Part shown: in pieces, positions 24,301 through 30,129 of the stretch
Layout: each line of letters begins with the position of its first letter
Numbering within the stretch: the first letter of the stretch is position 1
Assembly (NCBI GenBank): GCA_943704425.1
Contig: CALSCP010002587.1
Coordinates: 1 to 30,129 of the forward strand
Source of the DNA: Ministeria vibrans ATCC 50519
Lineage: Eukaryota > Opisthokonta > Filasterea
DNA: 30,129 bases
Reading direction: 5' to 3'
Notes under the pieces: model-generated
The model's database searches: none
What the model was told of the DNA's origin: nothing
What the model saw: only the letters and a program-made list of their open reading frames with translations
Program-made: the position numbers and the translations under genes

Positions 24301-24962
24301 TGACGGACCAGCAGGCGCACCCGGGTCTCCTTGCAACCATTGTCTTTGAGACCTTTGCTTTTCTTCAATTCCGTGGCCAACACGTAAGAAACGGGTCAAA
24401 GTGAAAGTGGATTGTTATTTTTTTATTTTTTTATTTTTTTTATTTTTTTTTTAGAATACGATCAAGGAGTGGGTTCTGCTGTCGCTTGCATCGTTTACGC
24501 AGAAGCGTCCTTTGTCCCTCTCGCTCTGGTCCCTCACGTGCCTCTTTACGGCGGTTTCGCGCAACCGATGGCTCAGGACTCTTCAAGAGCATCTCATTCC
24601 ATTGCAGGACACCTTTATGGCCGTAAGCTCACAGCCAGACAAACCTTGTGTTTATATATGCGAACTCACTGTCATTTCCGGTCTGTGTGTGTGTGTGTGT
24701 GTGTGCGTGTGTGTTTCTATAGAATCCACAAGACAAACAGATGTTTGTTGTGTCTGGGTATGACTTCTTCATGTACCAGGACCTCACCGAGCACGAGAAG
24801 GGCGCCTTTCTCGCCGTCTTTGCCCCTCTCACCGACACTCCCTTTCCCGAGGTATGCTCCATTTTGTTAGTTATTCCATTATATCCTATAATGGGTAAAT
24901 ATTTTTTTTGTGTGTAGCTCTGTGCTGCTTGTGGGCTGTTAGATACAGCTGATGGCATTTGA
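14729..24962 (+). CDS. HTT: huntingtin
   Basis: Six exons: 14729-14814, 15038-15267, 15361-24383, 24455-24622, 24723-24851, 24918-24962; every junction is GT-AG and in frame, giving 3226 residues (human about 3142). Huntingtin is a giant HEAT-repeat scaffold that pairs with HAP40 and works in vesicle transport and autophagy. The first exon gives MSEKLVKAYDTI, matching the human N17 helix; there is no polyglutamine, only APP before KKDRV. Conserved blocks include DAETDVRMMAEECLNRVL, then SRSLRAAMTKFAEMAHL near 117, SALIRRTAAVGVVSVCRH near 203, LRVNYSLLDGE near 1285, and IKEWVLLSLASFTQKRP in the fourth exon. Likely disordered inserts are polyasparagine (about 595-606), Gly-rich (714-770), Ala-rich (919-938, 967-982) and Ser/Ala-rich (1159-1198). 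The long frame also runs open through introns 1 (partly) and 2, so its upstream ATG at 14919 is not the start. Confidence 0.97.
14866..14894 (+). repeat. (CA)n microsatellite in huntingtin intron 1
   Basis: About 14 CA units in the intron 14815-15037. Further CA-rich sequence with interruptions lies at 14970-15000. Confidence 0.95.
15306..15338 (+). repeat. poly-T run in huntingtin intron 2
   Basis: A run of 33 T in the 93 bp intron 15268-15360, followed by a TC-rich stretch and the acceptor TATCAG. The intron length is a multiple of three and its frame is open. Confidence 0.95.
16826..16866 (+). repeat. coding AAC repeat, polyasparagine in huntingtin
   Basis: A nearly pure AAC repeat with one AGC encodes about 12 residues of Asn with one Ser, around residues 595-606. 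On another frame the unit is CAA, so it is a trinucleotide repeat of the kind prone to length change. Confidence 0.9.
17187..17356 (+). repeat. coding Gly-rich low-complexity segment in huntingtin
   Basis: GGT/GGC-rich DNA encodes a Gly/Ser/Asp-rich stretch (about residues 714-770), probably a flexible loop within the N-terminal HEAT domain. Confidence 0.85.
24684..24713 (+). repeat. (TG)n microsatellite in huntingtin intron 4
   Basis: About 15 TG units with one CG interruption in the intron 24623-24722, shortly before the acceptor. Confidence 0.95.
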
Positions 24963-25173
24963 GAACGGAGCCTTTTTCTTGAATAAAAATAATATTGTAT
25001 AATTAATAAGAAAATAAAAAGAGAATCGAGAGCTGTAATAATTAATAATAATAATAATTCATGGCGATGAATAATTTATAGACAAAATCGACAAAAACAG
25101 ACAAAACTTAATAATACATTTCATTTTGCTTTTCTATTGGAGTGAAGAGAACGCCGACTGGCAGCATTGAGCA
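24963..25173. promoter_or_regulatory. huntingtin 3' UTR and COMMD1 upstream region
   Basis: This 211 bp spacer between two genes on the same strand is AT-rich, with AATAAA and AAT repeats. It must hold both the end of the huntingtin transcript and the COMMD1 promoter. No clear promoter element is seen. Confidence 0.45.
24982..24987 (+). terminator. AATAAA downstream of huntingtin
   Basis: A canonical polyadenylation hexamer 20 bp after the huntingtin stop codon. It is a plausible signal giving a very short 3' UTR. Confidence 0.5.
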
Positions 25174-25916
25174 ATGGCAAAGATACTGTATGCGTTTGCC
25201 AATGGGCTTTCGAGACGAAAGTTTTTCGGTGAAGATTCGTTGACGGATGAGACACTTCGCGAAGAGCTGTTTCCGGAGATGGCACACGATGGTACGCCTG
25301 GGGGCAGTGTTGATGCGCGCGCGAGAGGGCGCGTCGACGAAGCGACAGAGAGAAAAAAAAAGAAGAGAGAGAGGAGAGAATTGAAAATGTGTTGATAGCG
25401 TACGAGACACTGCGCGAGCGATTTGAGGCGGCGCTCACGGCCGCAGCATCGAACGATTGGGACACGACGGCGCTCGATGCGCATCTGAACAGTATTGGGA
25501 GCGAGCAGGCGGAGACGGATGCGCTTGTGAAGCTGTGGAAGGCGCAGCGGGCGCGAGTGCACGCCGAAATGGTCTCCAAGTCGCGGTTTGGCGCCAGCCT
25601 GGACGACGCTGCCTGGCGCATTGATGTCAAGACGCGCTCCCGTCACATTAGCCAGTTGAACGAGAACACCGCTGTTGTACAACTGTCCATTCGCAACCGA
25701 AACAGTATCAAATTATTATTACATTGTAAACTTTGTCATCTCGCTCTGTGCTGATTCTCTTGTCTGTTTTCCATAGGCGACGATGCAACGGCTGTGCGGT
25801 TTGAGGCAGACGAAGATCAGCTGCGAAAGTTTGTGGACGATATGGATGCAGTGGAGGCGCGTCTGGCTGAGGCAGCCAGTGCCAAGACGGGTGCGTCCAG
25901 GAGAGTAAAGCAATAA
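25174..25916 (+). CDS. COMMD1: COMM domain-containing protein 1
   Basis: Three exons: 25174-25291, 25399-25704, 25777-25916; 187 residues (human COMMD1 is 190). COMMD1 is part of the Commander complex, which recycles membrane proteins from endosomes. In animals it also affects copper transport and NF-kB turnover. The N-terminal helical part (MAKILYAFANGLSRRKFF, then LTDETLREELFPEM) matches COMMD1 in position. The middle has VKLWKAQRARVHAEMVSKSR, and the COMM domain begins with AAWRIDVKTRSRHISQLNEN, the hallmark Trp-Arg-x-Asp, followed by TAVVQLSI. The last exon gives the closing strand and helix VRFEADEDQLRKFVDDMDAV. The first intron contains an AG-rich run and ends GTTGATAG. Other COMMD family members are possible, but the length and the FxxxLTxExLRxxLFPE-like N-terminus favour COMMD1. 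Confidence 0.88.
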
Positions 25917-26013
25917 CATCGACTGACGTCTGATGATTGAAGTTCCAATATGCATGGGAGTGTTTACACTGCGTTCGGTTTCATGTATTGCTTAAGATGA
26001 GAATGGGTGTATT

Positions 26014-26017
<4 letters not shown>

Positions 26018-26050
<33 letters not shown>

Positions 26051-26061
26051 ACACACACACA

Positions 26062-26101
<40 letters not shown>
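26018..26101 (+). repeat. (CA)n microsatellite
   Basis: About 42 CA units with two TA interruptions, the longest microsatellite in the window. It is intergenic, 101 bp after the COMMD1 stop. Confidence 0.97.
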
Positions 26102-26103
<2 letters not shown>

Positions 26104-26149
26104 TGCTTTGCAAATTAGTACTAAATGTCGTTTGTGAAACATGCGGTTA

Positions 26150-26590
26150 TTGAAGGCGGTCTGGCCGTCTGGGACTCCAGCCGGGTAGAGGGTGGGGTAC
26201 CCGCGACAAACATTGAAATAATTTGATCTGAATTTGAAGAGATGAGCATCTCTTCAAGAAACTCGTCAGAGTAACAACTAACAAATAACAGACATGTTTA
26301 GCTTGTTCACTATGACTTTCTACAGCAATCGATGCAAAATACACCAATTTTATTCTGGAAAAAAGTATTTTTGAATTGCTCGGAAATTGCTCGTTTCTCA
26401 TCTCTCTCGTCTGCCAACCTGACAGCTTCCGAGGCTGCTCTCTTGCCGCCATTAACCGAGAAAGGGTATGTCTAAAGTGATAGAAGAAGAAACCATCGGG
26501 AAAAGAGGGCATTTAGGGCAAACTTACGTTGGTCGAGGAAAAAGAAGTTCGTCATGACAACGCTGCAATGCCAAATCACTTATTTTTTAC
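26150..26590 (-). other. possible spliced transcript on the minus strand
   Basis: On the minus strand a perfect donor (GTAAGT from 26527) and a strong acceptor (CTATCACTTTAG ending at 26472) define a 56 bp intron with a pyrimidine-rich end, the same size as real introns nearby. The exon before it contains an ATG (near 26554) and a possible acceptor GCATTGCAG. Splicing gives either a 15-residue frame from that ATG or a longer open frame of about 110 residues running to 26147, neither recognised. It could be a small gene, a non-coding RNA divergent from the Tribbles-like gene, or chance. Confidence 0.3.
26234..26257. repeat. perfect 11-bp inverted repeat
   Basis: TTGAAGAGATG and its exact reverse complement are separated by only AG. 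As RNA it would form a tight hairpin. It lies inside the possible minus-strand transcript. Confidence 0.85.
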
Positions 26591-26695
26591 CCTTCCTCCT
26601 GTAGTTGTATCCCCCCCACCCTCACCACCACTCACCACTCACTCACCACCCACCACCCCTTTTCCATACCCCTTCCCACACACACCACCATTGGA

Positions 26696-28010
26696 ATGGC
26701 ATCAACGAAGCGGGCTCGATTAGAGTTGATGGAAGAAGCGGTGGACCTTACAGCGCCGCTCTATCCGGCGCTTCGGCGTGCCTCGTCCTCGGACAGCCTT
26801 GGAAACGACTCTGGAGTGTCGGCTGATACTGTTGACGACTTGAGCGCACGAGAATTGCCGGTTGCGACAGAGTCATGCGACGAAGTTCAGACGACGACGA
26901 TTTTGCAACCGAATGTGTCGTCGTTGCAATACCGATTTGCGACGCCGTCACGATCGACATCGCTTGTCCAGGGCCACCGCGTTGCCACTGGCGAACCTAT
27001 TGTGGCCAAACGTGTTGCCAGGGATTGCGTAGATCGCTTCTTCGCAACCGAGGGGCTCATTCTGTCGCTTCTGACGCGAGGCGCCACGAATATTTCACGC
27101 TCCATTGCAAATGTCGTCGATACGACCATCGCTGATGACGGATCGCTTATGCTTGTGCTTGATCGTCCCTATGGCATGGACTTGCACTCTCTTTTGCGCC
27201 AGCGCAAGAAGTTCTCGGAGCCAGAGGCGCGATCGCTTTTTCGCAACATTTTTGCGGCGATTTGTCACTCGCACCGTCATGGGGTCGCCCTAGGCGCCCT
27301 CAAGCTCTCCAGCGTGCGTGTGTTGGAGGAAGCCCGCGAGGACGGAAGGTAATCCTTCATCCTTATAAAATAACCGCCTCCCAAGGGGCGTACACACAGA
27401 GATAGTCTCTCTGTGGACTGTGCGAGAATATTTAATCATCCAACAACCCGTTTTTTTTTTTTTTTTTTTTTTGTTTTTGTGTTATTCTTCTAGATTTATT
27501 CGGACAGGTGTGGTCACCGATTTGCAGCACGCAATGTTTGTGGCTGAGCAACCATGCCAGAGTCGTGCATCACCCGCCTACCTGTCACCCGAGTGCTGTA
27601 CTCTCGACTCGACGACTCCCTCTACAACAATTGACGTGCGTGCGTGCGACATGTGGTCGCTGGGCATCATGTTGTATGCGCTGCTGGTGGGCCGCTACCC
27701 GTTTGTCGCCGACAACCTGGACAGCCTCAAGGCGTGTATTCTACAGGGCCAAGTGGTCTTCCCAGAACACGTCTCACCGAGCGCACAGTCTCTGGTGCGC
27801 GCGTTGCTTCATCCCTCCCCCACAAGTCGTGCCACCCTCTCCACGGTGCTGCGCCACCAATGGACACGCGTCTCACCCACCTTGACTACCAGTAACACAG
27901 GAGAAAGTACAACCGTCTCCTCCAACACGACAAACACCAGCCGCCTGGCCATGCCATCGCGGAAACGACACTTTGAGGAGACGATTGATGACCAGTGCGT
28001 GCCCTCCTGA
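26696..28010 (+). CDS. Tribbles-like pseudokinase
   Basis: Two exons, 26696-27348 and 27494-28010; 389 residues, typical for Tribbles. Tribbles proteins are inactive kinase folds that bring substrates to the ubiquitin ligase COP1 and bind MAPK kinases. The N-terminus is Ser/Asp-rich and probably disordered. The kinase fold follows: the VAIK-type lysine is Lys105 (IVAKRV), then RPYGMDLHSLLRQRKKFSEP, CHSHRHG, SRASPAYLSPE, DMWSLGIMLYALLVGRYPF, and a closing VLRHQW helix. The catalytic loop reads LGALKL where kinases have HRDLK, so the catalytic Asp is Ala201, and the DFG position reads DLQ. The protein ends DDQCVPS, resembling the COP1-binding DQxVP motif of Tribbles but at the very C-terminus and without the following acidic residue. 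STK40 is a related alternative. The intron carries a 22-T run. Confidence 0.87.
27451..27472 (+). repeat. poly-T run in the Tribbles-like intron
   Basis: About 22 T in the intron 27349-27493, upstream of the acceptor TTCTTCTAG, acting as an extended polypyrimidine tract. Confidence 0.9.
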
Positions 28011-28214
28011 CCATTTTTACCACCTTTCAAAAGCAAAAATACATACAACAAATGATGCACAAATGATTCTTCGTTCGTCCATCGCATTGCAGAAAAAGGA
28101 ACAAGAGGATGCGTATATTTCCATGAGAGAAGAAGATGGAGACAGAGAGGGAAAGTGATAGAGAAGATCCATCACAAGTGAGCAAATGGCGAATGAAATC
28201 ACATGTGCACTCCA
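28011..28214. other. 204-bp tail-to-tail spacer, Tribbles-like gene / acid phosphatase
   Basis: Moderately A-rich spacer holding both 3' ends. No AATAAA is seen on the plus strand, and nothing else is recognised. Confidence 0.5.
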
Positions 28215-30129
28215 TCATTTGCTCTCCTCAACAGATTTGCACTCGTCCGCATAGCTCACTGGCACAAAGGCCTGCAAGTGCGCAATGAACTCCTCCAGTG
28301 CGCACAGAGTGCCATCCGAGCCTTTTCGTGTCTCTTTGCAGAATCCCATCTTCTGCACTTTTCCGTTGTAAAGAGCGCGCACAAACCGCTTTCCCGTTTT
28401 CCTATATTTTGTCAAAAGATTACGGCTAGCAATGGATTCGCCAGGGATACTACCTCTCCGTGAATGTCTCAAGAGTGACATTGGCGGCAAAGCGGGGCCA
28501 TTCGCCATCGAAACAGTCGAGTGCAACCAGAAGAGGTGCAACAGTCGTGTCGTGACCACTGAAAAGGTAAATAATAGAGAGAGAATGAGACAGGTACGAC
28601 TCGTGTAAATAATAGAGAGAAAAAGAATGAGATCACACACACAGACACAGTACGGTAAGAGAGAGAAAGAACAGATTGTGAGAAAGAACCAAAAAAACAA
28701 AAAAAAAAGCAAACAAACAAACAAACAAACAATGTGATAGACTGAGTCAAGTGAAAATATTGCACCTGAAAACCATGAAGCGAACCGACTGTTGCTCCGG
28801 TGCAACTTTTAGTGGCGTAATAAGCTCATTTAAAAACCGCCCTGAGCCCAGTCGGATCATCTCCCGACTACGCTCAAACCCTCCAAACCATTGCAATACA
28901 GACAAGTGACTCGCCTCCAACACCATTTCCTCCGTCACTCCCTATGCAAAGCAGACACGCACGCAATTGTTTCAGACTCACTCGCTCGTTTAGGACTGGC
29001 TGTACCTTTGGCAGAGCAATTCCGTGTGCTACTCGACAGCTAAACTCGTCAAAGAGCCCATGAACACTGGGAAGATGCTCCACTTCAGTGCCCAACGCCT
29101 ACAAAAAGACAGTTTCTTCACACTCGATCGCTGCATTGCTTGAATACCTTTGCAAATGTCTTGCGTAGTGCCGCTGAACGAGGGTTAAAATCATCTGTGT
29201 ACTCCTGACTGCGCTGCCAGGCCTTCTTCAAATCGCCCAGCCGACGACACCGTCCCGTGTTGGGGTACATCGTCTCCACTCGCTCTTGCACTGTACACAT
29301 TGGAATTCAGAGAGAGGTCGATATCTCTCGTATTTTCTCTACCGGTATGAATGATCACAGGCTCGCCGGACTTCTCACGTTTATCTAATGGAAACATAGC
29401 ACCGAGAAGATGCTGCACACTCTCAATGGCACGTTGAATAGTCGTCGCGCGAATGTGCACCTACACACACCATAGTGATCATATCATGAGACGCGACGAA
29501 GGAACGTGCCAGCCAGTCACGTACCGTGTCCTTGCAGTACACATCAATAAAGCCCAGTTGGTCGCTGTACAGCGTGCGTAGTCGCGCCCCCAGCTCGACC
29601 AGCTGCCATTTGCCGACTTCCGTCAACTACACAATGACAAACCGCACAGACACACCCCAAAAGAAATTAAGAATATAGAAAAAAAAACCCCCCTTTTCTG
29701 TACCTGTCCAGAGTAGCAGGTTCCCTTCAGAGCCTGGCGATCCGGATAGTGCAGCAGCTGGTAGGCGGCGGGGGCAACGTGCGGCATCGGGTCTGCTGCG
29801 ACATCCGTGCGTGATGATGACGAGGCGTTTTGGGTTGCGTCGACGCACGACAGCGCACTCAGCGACGGCGGACAGCGCCACTCCACAGGGTGCATGTCCA
29901 CGCGCAATGCCCCGGAGGTCCTCGCGCCGTGACGGTGCGTCACCTGCACCAGGTCGAGCCGCAGATCGTCGGGATAGAGCGCCGTGAGCTCCCGTGCGCT
30001 CGGCAAATGGAACGTTGGTGCGCCGAGAACCTCTCGCACGCGCGTTGTCGGCTCCTGATGCGCATACACTCGCGCCCCGCTCTCCTCTTGCACACTCCCC
30101 ACACTATAGCACACTGCTGCGGCACCCAC
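28215..30129 (-). CDS. histidine acid phosphatase (ACP6/PXYLP1-like), 5' end outside window
   Basis: Eight exons read leftward: 30129-29704 (open at the window edge), 29626-29525, 29460-29343, 29290-29148, 29098-29006, 28941-28766, 28558-28454, 28401-28215; all joins keep frame, about 449 residues visible. This is a branch-2 histidine phosphatase: VTHRHGART holds the nucleophile histidine and SGHDTTVAPLL the proton-donor HD. Order and sequence best match lysophosphatidic acid phosphatase ACP6: ALKGTCYSGQLTEVGKWQL, IRATTIQRAIESVQHLLGAM, PVIIHT, ETMYPN, and DGEWPRFAANVTLETF near the end, closing with DGTLCALEEF. ACP6 hydrolyses lysophosphatidic acid; the related PXYLP1 removes phosphate from linker xylose. 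Substrate cannot be decided from sequence. The N-terminus, including any signal or transit peptide, is beyond the window. Confidence 0.9.

Larger units (their letters stand above)
25917..26695. other. 779-bp spacer upstream of the Tribbles-like gene
   Basis: Contents in order: an unremarkable stretch, a long CA repeat (26018-26101), a mixed-composition island with an inverted repeat (26234-26257), a possible minus-strand intron (26472-26527), and a C/A-rich CACC tract (about 26608-26690) just before the Tribbles-like start codon. No tRNA or snRNA was recognised. Confidence 0.5.

Noticed and set aside
26696-28010. Active protein kinase
   Set aside because: The catalytic Asp is Ala201, the Mg-binding Asn position is Ser, and the DFG glycine is lost. 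The overall motifs fit the Tribbles pseudokinases.

Overview
This window looks like nuclear DNA from a single-celled eukaryote, most likely a protist close to animals (a unicellular holozoan or another opisthokont-side lineage). Genes are split by short GT-AG introns, mostly 49-120 bp. Coding exons are GC-rich, while introns and spacers are AT-rich or full of simple repeats. The gene set has an animal flavour: huntingtin, an APPL-type BAR-PH protein, a Tribbles-type pseudokinase, a B3GALT6-type galactosyltransferase, COMMD1 and FAN1. The lineage assignment is inference. All family assignments come from reading the protein sequence and recalling the families; no search was run.

Layout from left to right. 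(1) 47-404 (+): last two exons of an unrecognised gene. (2) 806-2756 (+): complete alpha-tubulin in 4 exons. (3) 3401-4921 (-): B3GALT6-like galactosyltransferase in 7 exons. (4) 5012-7419 (+): FAN1 nuclease in 3 exons. (5) 7487-9902 (-): dihydroxyacetone kinase/triokinase in 7 exons. (6) 10009-11714 (+): secreted nucleoside hydrolase with two C-terminal cysteine-rich repeats. (7) 11940-14610 (-): APPL-like BAR-PH protein in 12 exons, without a PTB domain and with a tyrosine-motif tail. (8) 14729-24962 (+): complete huntingtin in 6 exons, about 3226 residues, one exon of 9 kb. (9) 25174-25916 (+): COMMD1. (10) 26696-28010 (+): Tribbles-like pseudokinase. (11) 28215-30129 (-): histidine acid phosphatase, 5' end outside the window.

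Genes are packed tightly. Three head-to-head pairs share spacers of only 90, 106 and 118 bp (B3GALT6/FAN1, triokinase/nucleoside hydrolase, APPL/huntingtin), so shared promoters are likely. Tail-to-tail pairs lie 67-645 bp apart. Three consecutive genes (APPL-like, huntingtin, COMMD1) belong to families that act on endosomes and vesicle traffic. FAN1, whose human counterpart modifies Huntington disease onset, lies about 7 kb from huntingtin; this is probably coincidence.

The most notable points are: a huntingtin with a recognisable N17 helix but no polyglutamine, and an intron close to the position and phase of human intron 1; an APPL homologue whose C-terminus is an acidic array of YVxL motifs; a Tribbles homologue ending in a COP1-type VP motif; an alpha-tubulin with Glu instead of Lys at position 40; and a possible unannotated spliced transcript on the minus strand near 26150-26590.
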